Assembly: GCF_019303535.1 (NCBI RefSeq)
Contig: NZ_JACCIU010000001.1
Coordinates: 434,001 to 498,000 of the forward strand
Source of the DNA: Lactobacillus sp. Sy-1
GTDB taxonomy: Bacteria > Bacillota > Bacilli > Lactobacillales > Lactobacillaceae
Reading direction: 5' to 3'
Length of the DNA stretch: 64,000 nt
Numbering within the stretch: the first letter of the stretch is position 1; each line of letters opens with the position of its first letter. The position numbers and the translations under genes were made by a program. Of this stretch, positions 25,701 through 40,700 are shown one piece after another. The notes under the pieces were generated by a model, which did no database searches, was not told the DNA's origin, and saw only the letters and a list, made by a program, of their open reading frames with translations.

Positions 25701-28700
25701 ACTTCGGCATCAAGTGACGCTAATTCTGCCAGCGCAGCTGCTAGTTCACATGCTGCTGCACAAAGTTCAGCTGCTGCTGATGCTAGTTCGCAAGCTGCAA
25801 TTGCATCTAAAGCTGCTGCTGATGCTTCTTCAGCTGCTAATGCTGGGAATGCCAATGCTGCCAGTGCTGCTAACTCAACTGCCCAATCAGCTGCTGCTCA
25901 AGCATCTGCTGACAGTAGTAACGCTACTTCAGAAGCTTCCGCTGCATCCAGTGAAGCTGAAAAGGCCAAGAGTGCTGCCAACCGTGCAGCAAGTGATTCC
26001 GCAGTAATTTCGAGTGCTGCTCAATCTGCTTCCTCAGCTGCTTCTGCTGCTTCTGCTAACGTAAATGGTGGTTCCGCTGCTAATAATACCGCTAGCGACG
26101 CTGTTAAGAGTGCCGATAGTGCTTCTATTGCTGCATCTAGCGCTGCAACTGGTTCTGCTAATGGATCTGCTGATGCATCGAATGCTGCATCCCATGCTAA
26201 CTCCGTTGCTTCAGACGTTGCCAGTGTTACTAATTCTAGTACCGCTACTAGTAATGACACATCATCTGCTAACTCATATGCTAATGATGCACAATCCATT
26301 GCTAATGCAAACTCCGGTAATCCAGCCATTTCGAGTGCTGCCTCCGTTGCCAATTCTGCTGCCTCTGATGCTGCCTCTGCATCTAAGGACGCTGATAGCG
26401 CTAGTTCAGTTGCATCTGCTGCTAAGAGTCAAGCTGATTCTGACAATTCAAAAGCATCTACTGCTAATAATACTGCTAGTTCCGCAGCCAGCGTTGCCCG
26501 TTCTGCTTCAACTGCAGCTAGCCAAGCCGTTGCCAACGGTGATTCAGCTGGGGCATCGACCGCTGCTAGTCAAGCTGCATCCGCAGCCATCGTAGCATCC
26601 AATGCTGCTACCGACGCATCGAGTGCGAATGCCGATGCTTCTTCAGCTGCATCTAATGCTAACTCTGCCTCTGCGAAAGCTAATACAGCTTCATCAGTTG
26701 CATCCAGTGCCAATGCTGCTGCTCAATCTGCTGATGCTGCTGCCGCTTCGATTGCTAATAATGGGAATTCTGCTGCTAATGCTGCTGATTCTGCCGCTAA
26801 GGCTGCCAGTATAGCTGCATCCGCTGCCAATCAGGCAGCATCCAATGCTACTAGTGGGGCTACCAGTGCTAACACAGCTGCAAATAACTACTCATCTGAA
26901 ACCAGTGCTACTTCTAGTACTGCTGCTCAATCAGCAACTTCAGTTGCTTCCGCACAAAATTCAATCAGCGCAATGACGAGTCAATACCCAAGTAATGCAA
27001 CCGTAAGTAGTGCTGCTGTTACAATTTCTAGTGCCGCTGTGGTAGTTAGTGCTGCTACTAAGGACGCCACCGATGCCTCCAGTGTCGCTAACTCGGCTAG
27101 TGCTGCTGCTAGTTCTTACGCTTCAACTGCTAGTTCTGCTGCTTCAGATGCTAATGCTCAAAGTATCGCTGCAAGTAATGCTGCTTCTATTGCACACTCT
27201 GCTGCCTCTGCTGGAAACACGGCATTAGCTAGTTCCGCTGCTTCCGCTGCTGAAACCGCTCAAAAATCAGCCGAGGCCGATAGTTCAACTGCTGAAGCCG
27301 CAAGTACCGCTGCTGATTCTCAAGTGGCTTCCGGAAAGGCTGCCTCCCAAAAGGCATCTAGTGCTTCCTCCGCAATTGCTAGTGCCGCCCAAGCTGCTAG
27401 TGAAGCTGCAAGTACCGCTGCTGCGAATACCCAGGCTGGATCAGGGGCTAACGCCGAAGCTTCCACTGCCGTTTCCAATGCTGACAAGGCATCTAGTGAA
27501 GCATCCAGTGCTGCTACTGGTTCGGCTAATGGATCTGCTGATGCATCGAATGCTGCCTCCCACGCAAACTCCGTTGCTTCAGATGTTGCCAGTGTTACTA
27601 GTTCTAGCACTGCCACTAGTGAAGCTGCTTCATCTGCACAGTCGTACGCTAATACGGCTTCTTCAATTGCGTCTGCAAATCCAAGTAACACGGTGGTTTC
27701 AAGTGCTAACTCCGTGGCTCAATCTGCTGCTACTGTAGCTAGTTCCGCATCCAACGATGCCAATAATGCCAGTTCTACTGCCTCAGTTGCTAAATCGCAA
27801 GCTGATTCAGACAACGCAAAAGCAGCTAGTGCTAACGTTGTTGCAAGCAACGCAGCCAGTGCTGCCCGTTCTGCATCCGCAGCTGCCAGTGTAGCTGCTG
27901 CGAATGGGAATTCATCTGCTGCCCAAAGTGCTGCCGACGTTGCGAGTCAACAAGCTTCCAGTGCCCAAAGTGCTGCAAATGACGCATCTAATGCGAATTC
28001 TGACGCTGCCTCCGCTGCTGCTAGTGCGAATGCTGCCTCCGCAAAGGCAGCCACTGCTTCTTCAGTTGCAGCCAGTGCGAATGCTGCTGCTCAAAAGGCG
28101 GCTCAAGATGCAGCGAATGCAGCGAATGGTGACAAGGCTACTAACGCTGCGGATAGCGCCGCTAGCGCTGCTAAGAGTGATGCCTCCGCTGCTGCTAATG
28201 ATGCCTCAAACGCATCTAGTGGAGCCACTAGCGCTTCATCTGCTGCTGATGGTTACTCTAAGGCTGCTAGTGCTGCATCAAGCACGGCTGCTCAATCGAT
28301 TAGTTCAATTACGGATGCCTCGAGTGCAGTTAACAGCATGCAAAGCGCTTACCCAAGCAATACTGCAGTAAGTAGCGCTTCCGCAGTAATTGCAAGTGCA
28401 TCATCAACCGCTGCATCTGCTTCTAAGGATGCCAACGATGCATCCAGTGCTGCTAATTCTGCCAGTTCCGCTGCCAGTTCATATGCTGCTACTGCTAACT
28501 CAGCTGCTACTGATGCCAGCACCCAAGCTTCAATTGCTAGTTCTGCTGCCGCCGTGGCCCATTCTAAGGCTTCTGCTGGAGATGCTTCTGGGGCTAGTGC
28601 TGCCGCTACTTCAGCTGAAAACGCCCAAACTAGCGCTGATGCTGATAACAGTGCTGCCTCCGCTGCATCTGCCTCCGCTGCTAGTGAAGCTGCTGCCGGA

Positions 28701-31700
28701 TCTATTGCTGCATCTAAGGCTGCCAGTGCATCTACTGCAATTGCTAATGCTGCGCAAGCTGCTAGTGCTGCTGCTTCATCTGCAGCTGCCAATACCAATA
28801 CGGGTTCAGCTGCCAATAGTACTGCATCTACTGCTGTTGATAATGCAGACAAGGCTTCTATTGAAGCATCTAGTGCTGCAACTGGTTCTGCTAATGGATC
28901 TGCTGACGCATCGAATGCTGCCTCCCACGCGAACTCCGTTGCTTCAGCCTCTGCTAGCGTTGCTAATTCTACTGCTGCAACTAGCAATAACGCCTCTAGT
29001 GCAATTTCATACGCAAGCACGACCGCATCAATCGCCTCTGCTAACCCATCTAATACTGTTGTCTCCAGTGCTAATTCAGTAGCCAGTGCTGCAAGTGCTG
29101 CTGCAAGTTCAGCTTCTGTCGATGCTTCGAATGCAAATGCATCTGCAAGCTCTGCTAATACCCGGGCTAGTTCAGATAATGCTAAGGCATCCAGTGCCAA
29201 TAGTGTTGCCCGTTCTGCTGCCTCTGCTGCGCGTTCTGCGTCGATAGCTGCAAGCTCCGCTGCTGCTAATGGTAATTCTGCTGCGGCATCCATTGCTGCT
29301 TCAACTGCTAGTAACCAAGCAAGCATTGCCCAAAGTGCTGCTGATGATGCATCTAGTGCTAACTCAGATGCATCCAGTGCCGCTTCTGACGCTAATACAG
29401 CTTCTGCTAAGGCAGACACAGCTTCATCAGTTGCATCTAGCGCCAACGCTGCTGCTAAGGCCGCTGCTGATGCTGCCGCTGCTAACGTTGCTAGTGGGAA
29501 TGCTGCTAATTCATCTGCAGCGAACGCTTCCACCGCTGCTTCAACTACTGCTAGTTCCGTTCCATCAGTGGCTAGTTCTGCAACTTCAAGCGCTGCGAGT
29601 GCTTCATCAGTTGCTAGTGTCGTTAGTTCAGTTAACAGTGCCATTTCACAAGCTACGACCAGCGCCTCCAATGCTCAGGATTCCGTTGCTTCAATGGCAT
29701 CCAATAATCCTGGTAATAGTGCCGTTAACAGTGCCACTTCGGTTGTAAGTAGTGCTTATTCAGCTGCGAGTGCTGCGAGTGCTGACGCATCACATCAAAA
29801 CTCAATCGCCCAATCAGCAAGCACGACTGCTTCCATTGCTAGTTCTACGGCCAGTTCTGCTAATTCAGCCGCCGCTGATGCTGCCAGTCAGGCCGCTGCT
29901 CAATCCGTAGCTGCTAGTTCCGCTGCTAAGGCAGGGGACACCAGTGCTGCTTCAACTGCTGCCAGCACTGCTGCTTCATATGCAAGCCAAGCTTCTGCCG
30001 ATAGTAACGCTGCTAACTCCGCAAGTGCTTCTGCTGAAGCCGCAAGTAAGGCTGCTGATGCTGCTAATTCTGCAATTGCCGGCGACAGTACCGCTGCATC
30101 CAAGGCTGCTAACGATGCTTCATCGGCCGCTGCAGCTGCTTCCAATGCGCTAGATAGTGGGAATCAATCTGCCGCTGCCTCAGCTGCTGCCAAGGCGGGA
30201 CAAGATAGTACCGCTGCAGGACAGGCATATAGTTCTGCACAATTAAACTCCAATGCCGCATCCAAGGCCTCTGCTGATGCAAGTTCAGCAAACTCACTTA
30301 CTAGTAATGCTGCCGGTTCAATTAATGCTGCCTCTTCTGCAGTTAACAGCTTAAACAGCAATAATAGTGCTAACCCAGTGGTATCCAGCGCTTCGTCTGC
30401 AATTGCATCAGCTTCTGCTGTTGCTTCATCAGCATCTTCTGACGCTGTGATTGCTAATAGTGCTGCTAGTGCCGCTAAGACTTCTGCTGATGCTGCCGTT
30501 GCTAGTGCTAAGGCTGCCTCAACTGCTGCTTCCACCGCTGCTTCAACGGCTAGTTCATATGCATCCCGGGCCGCATCTGCAAAGGGGAACACAGCTTCGT
30601 CATTAGCTAGTCAAGCAGAATCTGCTGCTGCGAATGCTGATACTGCATTAACGAGTGCAAATAACGCTTCCAATGCTGCAAACTCAGCTGCACAAAGTGC
30701 CACTAGTGCTGCTCAAAGAGCTGCTTCTGATCAGTCAGTTGCTTCTAGTGCTGCTCAAGTGGCTTCAAACGCTGCTAGTGATGCTTCGAATGCTATTTCA
30801 GCCGGAATTTCGAGTGCTAATAGTGTAGTTAGTTCTGCAGGGAGCGTCATTCCTTCAGCATCAACTGCAACTTCAAATGCTGCTGGGGTAACCAGTGATG
30901 CAAGTTCAGCTACTAACAATGATTCAGTAGTTGCAAGTAGTGCTAACTCTAATGCTAAGTCAGCTGCTGATAGTGCTGCAATTGATTCACAAGATGCTGC
31001 CTCAATTGCTTCTGCTAACCCATCTGATGCTTCACTTGCTTCAGATGCTAGCGTAGTTTCATCAGCTGCCAGTGCTGCTAAATCCAACGCAAACACCGCT
31101 AGTTCAGCTTCCCAAGTTGCATCTAGTGCTTCTTCAACTGCATCGAATGCTAACTCGGTTGCAGCTAGCGCAAATGTTATTGCTAGTTCAGCAAATAGCG
31201 ACTTTGCATCTGCATCCGCTGCCGAATCTTCCGCAGCCCAAGCTAATAACAGCTCTGCAGCTGCCAGTGCTGCCAGTGCTGCTGCCAGTGCTGCTGCAAG
31301 GGTTCAATCCGCTGCGAGCGTAGCTAGTGCCGCATCTGCTGCAGCTGCTAGTGCTAAGGATGCTGGTTCAAAGGCTGCTGCCGCTGCTTCAAGTGCCGCC
31401 AGTGCCGCTGCATCAAACGCTGCCGTAGCTAGTTCTGCAGATAGTGATGCCAATGCTAAGAGTAGTGCCACTTCATCTGCTAACTCATCTGATGCTACTT
31501 CTGGTAATAATGCTGCTCAAACAGCTAGTGCTACGACTTCACTTGCTCCTAACACGACTTCCGTTATTGTTAGCGCCACCAGCACTGCTGCTTCCAATGC
31601 GGATAGCTATGCGAAGGTTGCTAGCGACGCTAATAGTGGAACCGGGAGTTCAACTAGCGTTGTTTCAAATGATGCAACTCAACTAAATAGCTTAGCTTCT

Positions 31701-34700
31701 CAATACCCACAAAATAAGGTTGTTGCTAGCGCTAATAGCGTCGTAAGCTCAGCAACTACAGTTGTTAACTCAGCAAATACTGTTGCATCTAGTGCGAATG
31801 TAGTTGCTTCAAATGCTAAATCGGTTGCTGATTCCGCTTCCAACGATGCTGTTCAACAAAATTCAGTTGCCGTTTCTGCTGCATCTGCTGCTAAGGCTGC
31901 CAGCATTGCTGCTTCTTCTGCATACGCAGCAGGAAGTTACTCTGATGGTGATAAGTACGCCCGGAGCGCAACTCAAGCTGCATCTGACGCTAGTTCAGCT
32001 GTTACCGCAGCGCAAGCTGATTCAACTGCTGCTTCCGCTGCCGGATCCACCGCATCTAACGCTGCATCCATTGCTACTTCAGCATCCATTGTGGCTTCCA
32101 ATACTGCTAACGCTGCTAATGGGGCTTTGAACTCGGCAACTAGTGCAGTTAATGCTGCTAATTCATACGCTTCTAGTGCCGCTAGTGCTGCGAGTGCCGC
32201 ATCTACTGCTGCTTCTAAGGCTGCAACCGACAGTAATGGGACTAACGATGCTAATTCAGCTGCTTCTAATGATGCCTCAAACGCATCAATCTCATCTAGT
32301 GTTGCATCTAGTGCTAACACAATTGCATCCAATGCTAATTCTGATGCCGCTAGTGCCAATTCAATTGCAAACTCTGCATTATCTGGTCATTCTAGTGATG
32401 CTTCGATTGCGTCTGATGCATCCATCGCTAGCTCAGCTTCCGTAGTTGCATCGAGTGCCAATTCAGTTGCATCTAATGCTACTAATAGTGCTAGTGCTGC
32501 GAGTGCCGCAGTGACAAGTGCGGTTGCTTCTGCAAATGCTGCAACTGCTACTGCTAACAGTGCTAAGGCAGCGGCTTCTACTGCTGCTAGCCAAGCTGCG
32601 AGTGCTGCAGCTGCTGGTGATACTTCTACCGCAAGTTCCGCTGCATCCGTTGCTTCTTCTCAAGCAATTATCGCTTCAAATGCTGCGGATTCTGCGAATG
32701 CCGCTCGTTCAGCTGCTGATAGTGAATCTAATGCGGCTTCTACTGCTGCTTCAATTGCTAGTTCCGCTGCATCCGTTGCTAGTTCTGCAGGCTCTATTGG
32801 AAGTTCTGCCGCTGCTGATGCACAAAGTCGGTCTGCAAAGATTGATTCATCAAATGCTTCATTGAATTCTAACCGGGCTTCTAACGCTGCCAGTGCCGCA
32901 TCTGCCCACGCTAACAATGCAAGTAGCTACGCAAGTGCTGCCTCAATTGCAAATAGTGGGACTCAGAATGCTAGTTCCCAAGTTAGTTCATCTACTTCTG
33001 CTACTAATTCAGCTTCAGCAGTTGTTAGTTCAATTGCAAGCAATTACCCAAGCAACTCAGTAATTTCAAACGCTAATAGTGCTGCGACTCAAGCTAGTTC
33101 TGCCGCTGCTTCAGCTAGTGCTGATGCCTCGACTGCTGCTAGTCAGGCCAGTGCTGCAAATGCATCTGCATCTGCTGCCGCTGCATCTGCTGCCGCTGCT
33201 GTTCAATCAGCAAATAGCGCTGATGCTGCAGCAAACAGTGCTGCCAGTGCTAGTCCATATAACTCTAGTGCTGCTGATTCAGCTGCCAGTGCCGCTGCAA
33301 ACGCTAATAGTGCTGCATCGAATGCTGAAAATAATGCTTCAGCCGCTGCCTCAGCTGCTCAATCAGCTTCAAATCGGGCTGCTACTGATTCATCAATTGC
33401 TAGCTCCGCTGCGCAAGCTGCCAGTGCCGCTCAAAGCACTGCGCAAGCTGCTAGTGCTGCTATTAACACTGCTAATAGCATTGCCAGCGACTCTGCAAAG
33501 GCATCTACGGCTTCAAATGCAATTTCAAGCAATTCTGCTAACACTTCCCAAGCTGCAAGCTCAATGAGTTCTGTGGCTAACAGTGTAGCAAACAGTAGTA
33601 CTGGTGCAAGTAATAGTGCGGACGCTGCTAGCTCCGCTGCCTCCGCTGCTGCCTCAATGGCCAGTGAACATCCTGATAACTCAGCAATGCAATCAGCCGC
33701 TACCACTGCGTCAACTGCTGCATCGAGTGCTGAAGTTGCATCGAGTGCTGCATCGAGTGCTAATTCTGCTGCTCAATCAGCTCAATCACGGGTTAACAGT
33801 GATAGTGCCAAGGTTGCTAGTGCTAACTCAGTAGCATCCAGTGCTGCCAGTGCAATCGCATCTGCTTCCGCTGCTGCTCAAAATGCTGCATCAAACGGTG
33901 ATCCTTCAACTGCTGCTACTCAATCTAAGGTTGCTAGTGAAGCTGCCTCAGCTGCTACTTCTGCAGCCGCTGATGCCAGTGCCGCAAACAAGGATGCTTC
34001 GTCTGCTGCTAACGATATGAGTAGTGCGAGTGCTGCTGCTCAATCAGCAAGCACCAATGCATCTACAGCTAACTCTGCTGCTCAATCAGCAAATAACTAC
34101 ATTCACACCATTAATGGAAGTGGATATGATGACGTTACTTCAGCTGAAAGTGCTGCTCGGGCAGCTTCAATTGCTGCTAGCTCAGCAGGGGTAACTGCCG
34201 GAAGTTCCGCCAATGGAGCAGGTAGTTTTGCATCCAATGCATCACTTGCTTCTAGCAATGCTGAAGCTGCATCGAATGCTGCTAATAATTCCATGGGCTC
34301 TGTCACTAACGCATCTAGTACGGTGGCTAGCTTACAAAGTGCTAACCCTAGCAACACAGTCGTAAGTAGTGCTGCTAGTGTGGTTAGTGCTGCCTCAACG
34401 GCTGCTAATTCAGCATCTACGAATGCTACCAATGCATCCAGCGCTGCAGATTCAGCATCGACAGCTGCTAGTTCGTTTGCAATCGCCGCTTCTTCAGCTG
34501 CCAGTGCTGCTAGTGTGCAATCTTCAGTTGCATCCTCTGCTGCCATTGCGGCTCAATCTGATGCGAATGCCGGAAATGTTGCATCTGCTTCTGCCGATGC
34601 ATCTAATGCGATTGCTGCTCAAAAGGCAGCTGAGGGTCTTAACTCAGCTGCCAGTGCAGCTCGTGATTCAGCATCAAGTGCTGCATTAGTTGCTAGTTCA

Positions 34701-37700
34701 CAAGCAGGCATTGCATCGAGTGCCGAAGTAGTGGTTTCAAGTGCTGCTTCAGCTGCTGCTTCAGCTGCGCAAACTGCGTCAGCTAACGTTAGTCAAGTTG
34801 TTAACGACAGTAGTGTTGCTAGTTCTGCTAATGCCGTGGCAAGTGGTGCTGCAACCCCAGTTCCATCTGAAACGATCAACACAAGTTCTGCCGCAACTGC
34901 GGTTTCAGCTGCTGCTAACAGTGTTGCTGCTTCATCACAAGCTGTTAACAGTAACTCAATTGCAACTAGCTCGGCGGCTTCAGTGGTTAACTCAATGATT
35001 TCTGCTAACCCATCCAATAGTTCACTTTCAGCCGCTGCTTCAGCGATTGCAAGTGCTACTTCAGCTGCCACTTCCGCATCTAAGGATGCCAGTGCTCAAA
35101 ATTCAGCTGCTCAATCAGCATCTGTAGTTGCTTCAGCTGCAAGCAGTAATGCAATTGCTGCTTCGACTGCTGCATCAAATGCTGCTAGCAATGCTGCTTT
35201 GGAATCAAGCGCTGCTAGTTCTGCTTCCGTAGCTGGAGATTCAGCTGCTGCTTCTAGTGCTGCCTCTGCTGCTAAATCCTATGCTTCAGATGCAATTGCT
35301 GCTTCTAACTCCGCTGCTGCCGCAAACCAAGCTGCTAACAATGCAAACCGTTCTGCTCAGTCGGCCTCTGCTGCCGCATCTGCTGATTCAGCCAATGCAT
35401 CTGCAGCTGCCAGTGCTGCTGCCAGCGCCCAAAATTCAGCTGGGAACACAATTGATAGTGGTGAAGCTTCAGATGCTGGTAGTGATGCTAATCGTGCCAA
35501 GGGTGATAGTAGCGCCGCTGGCTCAATCAATGCAAGCGTTTCTAATGCTGCTAATGATGCTTCACTTAAGTCTAGTCAAGCGAATGTTTCATCTAGCCAA
35601 GCCAGTGTAGCAACCAGTGGGGTTAACGCAGCTGCTTCCGTTGTTAATAGTATCTTTAGTAACGACAGTAGTAACGCTGTAATTGCTAGTGCTTCTTCAG
35701 TGGTTAGCTCAGCTAGTTCAGCAGCTAATTCTGCTTCCGCCGATGCAACCAGCGCTTCTGCTGATGCATCTAAGGCTAAGTCAGATGCTGACGTTGCTTC
35801 TTCCAACGCGGTGTCTGCTTCTACTGCTGCCTCAACGGCTGCTTCAGAGGCCAATTCATATGCTTCTGCTGCCTCTAACGCTCATGGTGATAGTGCTAAG
35901 AGTCTTGCTAGTCAAGCTGCTTCCGCTGCATCAAACGCTGATACTGCATTATCTAGTGCTCAAGCGGCTTCAACAGCTGCTTCAGATGCTGATAGTCGGG
36001 CTACCAGTGCTTCAGTTCGGGCTGCTGCCGATTCCAAGGCTGCTGCTGATGCATCTTCCGCTGCTAGTGCTGCCACTGCTAGTGCAATTGCTGCTAGTCA
36101 AGCCGTTGCTAGTGCTGGGAATGCTCAAACCATTGCTGCTGGAGCTGATAATTTCGTTAGTGCTGCTTCTACCGCTTCAACTAATGGTAGTGCTGCTGCT
36201 AGTTCTGCTGTTTCCAATGCTTCCAATGCTGCAACTAGTTCTGCCGCAACCGGTAGTGATGTTGCTAACTTGAGTGCTAATGGTTCAGTCGTTAACAGCA
36301 TTGCATCTGCTAACCCAACTGATTCTTCAGTTGCTTCTGATGCTGCTCTCGTTGCTTCATATTCAGCAAATGCTTCGAATGCATCTGCTGCTGGATCAAC
36401 GGCTGCTGCTAATGCTGCTAGCGATAGTTCGAATGCAAATTCATTTTCTCAATTGGCATCTTCTCAATATGCCGCTGCGGTCACTGCATCTAGTGCTGCC
36501 CAAAGTTATGCTAAGGCTGCAAATAGCTATGCTGCTAATGGGGATAGCGCTAATGCTTCCACTGCTGCTAGCCAAGCAATTTCAGCAGTTTCTGCTGCAA
36601 GTCAAGCTGCTTCCAATGGTTCCTCGTATACTAACCAAGCAGTGATTGCTGCTCAACAAGCAACTACTGAATCACAAAATGCTGCTTCAGCAAAGGCCGC
36701 TACCAATAGTGCTGCTAATGCTGTTTCCAATGTGAAGATTAGCCTAGCTGCTTCCGTTGCTACTGTTAATACGGCTGCATCTAGTGAAGCTGCATCCGTT
36801 CAACCACTCGCATCGAGTGCATCATCAACTGCTAGTTCTGCTGCATCAGGAACCGTAGCTAACAGTTCCGCAACCAATTCCAGTTCTTCACTTGCTAGTT
36901 CCGATAACGATGCTGCCAGTTCTGCTGCAACTAGTGCTCAAAATGCTGCTAATGCCGCTTCTAATGCTGCATCTAACAACCCAACTGATCCAACAATTGC
37001 TAGTGATGCCTCCGTTGCTTCATCTGCTGCTAAGGTAGCATCGAGTGCTGCTGGAACTGCACTCAGTGCATCTAGTGATGCGTTTACTGCATCATCAACG
37101 GCAAATAGTGCGAACTCCGTTGCTTCATCTGCTAATAACGCAACCAGCAACGATTCTGCTGCTGCATTGAGTTATGCTAAGGCTGCTGATGCTGCTTCTG
37201 CTGCTGGAAACATGTCAGCTGCTAAGTCCAATGCTGATGCTGCGTCGAGTGCCGCTGCTGCCGCTGCTGCTCAAGCAGTGATTGCTACCAATGCCTCCGC
37301 TGCTGCCGCTCAAGCAGCTAAGGACGCCTCAAACGCCGCCGTCGCTGCTAGTGCTGCAAACTCCGTTGCTCAATCAGCAAACGCAGTTGCTTCTGCTGCA
37401 GGTAGTGATGCTAATAAGGGCAGTAATGCTAACTCAGCTGCTGCTTCTGCTAACACTAGTGCTGCATCGAGTGCTAATTCAGTTGCACCATCATATGCAA
37501 GTGGGGCTTCCGTAAGTGCATCTAAGGCGGCTGCTAATGATTCATGGGCTTCTACCTATGCAAGTCAAGCTTCAGTTGCTAATTCACAAACAGTAGTATC
37601 TTCTTCCGCAGTTAATGCAGCTAGTCAATACGCAAGTAGCGCTGTATCAGCTAACCCAAGTAACGCTGTTGTTAGTTCAGCTGCTTCCGTAATTAACTCT

Positions 37701-40700
37701 GCAAATGTAGTTACATCCAGTGCTTCATCCGACGCTTCAATTGCCAATGCTCAAGCATCGATTGCTAAGTCCAATGCAGACGCTGCTACTAACACAGCTA
37801 GTTACCAAAACTCACTCGCTCAAAAGGCAGCTAGTGATGCTTCGGTTGCTAACTCCAATGCAATTTCAGCTTATACTGCTAAGGACTACTCAGCTGGAAA
37901 CAGCTATGCAAGTGCAGCGGTTCAAGCTGCTAATAGTGCTTCTGCTGCTAGTGCAACTGCTGCTTCCGCTGCTGTCACTGTTCAATCTCAAACTAATTCT
38001 GCATCAAGTGCTGCGGCAAGAGCACAGGCCGATTCTAGTGCAGCATCCAATGCTGCTGCATCTGCATCTGCCGCCAGTGCTGCAATTAGTCAAGCTGTTA
38101 AAACTCAAAACTCACAAATTAGTGTTGCTTCATCAATCGCTAGTTCCGCATCAGTTGCTGAAAGTATTGCTTCTGACGCTAACACTAGTGCTGGTAAGAA
38201 CAACGCTGCTACTTCTAATAACGCCAGTGTTGCTAGTTCGATTGCGACTCAAAATGCGAAGGTGGCTAGTCTTGCTAGTTCTCAAGCAAACGATGCACAA
38301 AGTGCTTCTGCAGTGGCCTCATCGGTTGCTAGCCAAGAAAGTCTAGTTGATTCATCAACTGCTTCAGCCCTTGCTAGTGATTCAACGGTTGCTTCATCTG
38401 CTGCTAGTGTAGCCAGTGCTGCTGCTCAATCGGCTGTTTCAACGGCCAACCAAGCATCGAGTGCTGCATCTACCGCTGATGCTGCCTCCAGCGCTGCGTC
38501 GACTGCCAGAAGTAATGCGACCGCAGCAAACAGTGCTGCTAGCAACTATGCTAGTCAAGCTGCTTCCGCTGCTTCCGCCGGAGATAGCGCCGCTGCTGAT
38601 AGTTATAATGGGCAAGCCAAGTCTGCTGCCAACTCAGCTGATGTTCAAAATAGTGCTGCGCAAAGTGCAGATGACGTTGTAGCCAGTGCCAGTTCTACTG
38701 CTTCAATTGCTGCTTCCAATGCTGCAATTGCATCGAGTGCCGCAAGTCAAGCTTCAGCAATTGCATCGAGTGCTGCATCGGATGCTCAATCTAGAGCAGC
38801 TAGTTACGATGCTGATCAAAGTAATAAGCGGGCTTCCAATGCTGATTCCGCAACCGATAGTTATGCTACCGCTGTTGCTGGCAACAGCTCCGCGGTTAGT
38901 GGTGATTCTGCTGCAACCAGTGCTGCTGTTTCTAACACTACGAAGGATTCAGTTAGTGCCAGTGCCGCTGCTAGTGCAACCGCGGCTCAAGTTTCAGCTC
39001 ATCCTAAGAATTCAGTTATTGCTAGTGCTAACTCCACTGCTAACTCTGCTTCAGTAGTTGCTAGTCAAGCTGCTGTTGATGCTAGTGCTGCGAATGGAAT
39101 TGTATCCAGCGCATCTTCAGTAGTTAACTCTGCTTCAGCTGCAATTAGTTCAGCTCAAACTGCAGCTTCTGCTGCTAAGAGTGCTGCATCTAGTGCCGCT
39201 GCTGATGCAAGTAACCCAAGCCTATCACCAGAATCACGGAATGCTGCTAGAACTAGTGCTGCCGCCGATGCTGATAGTGCTGCTGCTCAAGAACAAATTG
39301 CATCCAATGCTGCCGCTGCCGCAAGCAACGCTACTAACGATGCTTCCGCTGCTACTAGTCGGGCCAACAACGATCAATCGATTGCCTCGACGGCTGCTAG
39401 TCAAGCCGCTAGTGCTAATGCTGCTGCTAGTGCCGCTGCTAACGCTGGGACTCAGGATGATTCAAGTGCCGCTGCTGCTTCATCAGAAGCTGCTAGTGCT
39501 AATACGGCGGCCTCCAACGCTGCTAGTGGTGCCAACACTGATGCCGCTAAGGCCGCTAGTTACGCTAGTCAAGCTAATGCATCCACTAGTGCTGCCGCTA
39601 ACTCGGACAGCACAGCTTCCACTGCTGCAACTTCCGCAAACAGCTATGCTTCAGCTCACCCAAGCAACACAGTGGTTAGCTCGGCTGCTTCAGTGGTTAA
39701 CTCTGCTGCTGCCGTTGCCAGTTCCGCTCATGCTGATGCTAACTCCGCTAATTCGGATGCTCAATCAGCTAAGAGTGCTGCTAGTGATGCTGCTCAATCA
39801 GCTGCAGTTGAAAGTGCTAATGCTGCTAACGCTTCCAGTCTGGCATCCAGTTATGCCTCCGCTGCTAAGAGTTACGCTAGTGATGGGGATGAATCTGCAG
39901 CTGCTAACGCAAATGCTTCCGCTGCCGCACAAGCTGCTAATGCAAGTACTGCTGCTTCTAATGCTGTCGTTCAAAGCCAAACTGCTTCAACTGCCGTTGT
40001 CTCCGCATCCAGCGCTTCAGTGAGAGCTGCAAGCGATGCTAAGGTTGCTTCCGATGCAGCGACGACTGCTACCTCCGCCAATGCGGTTGCTTCATCCGCC
40101 GCTAACGCAGGGGATCAAGGTTCCGCCAGTGCCAGTGCTTCTTCATCCACAGCTGCCAGTGCTAATACGGCGGCCTCCAACGCTGCGAGTGGTGCTAACT
40201 CCGATGCCGCTAAGGCTGCTAGTTATGCTAGTCAAGCTAGCGCATCCACTAGTGCTGCTGCTGACTCAGACAGCACTGCTGCCAACGACGCCAGTTCTGC
40301 AAACAGTTATGCTTCAGCTCACCCAAGCAACACAGTGGTTAGCTCAGCTGTTTCAGTGGTCAACTCCGCTGCTTCCGTTGCTAGTTCTGCTCATGTTGAT
40401 GCCAACTCCGCTAATGCGGATGCTCAATCAGCTAAGTCTGCTGCTAGTGTAGCTGCTGGATTAGCTAACAACGCTAGTGCTGCTGCCGCTAGTGCAAATG
40501 CTGCTGCATCAGCTGCTGCATCAGCCGCTAAGAGTTACGCTTCCGCTGGAGATAGCGTCTCTGCTGCCAGTGCTAACGTTGTAGCCGCACAACAAGCTGC
40601 CAATGCAAGCACTGCTGCATCCACGGCTGTCGTTCAAAGCCAAGCTGCTTCGAATGCCGTTGTCTCCGCATCCAGCGCTTCAGTGAGAGCCGCAAGCGAT

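Noticed and set aside
28349-29671. Long open frame on the - strand (about 440 codons, Ala/Leu/Glu-rich)
   Set aside because: It lies wholly inside the gene 3 stalk. The repeated Ala/Ser codons leave few stop codons in this antisense frame, and it shows no start signal, domain or promoter.
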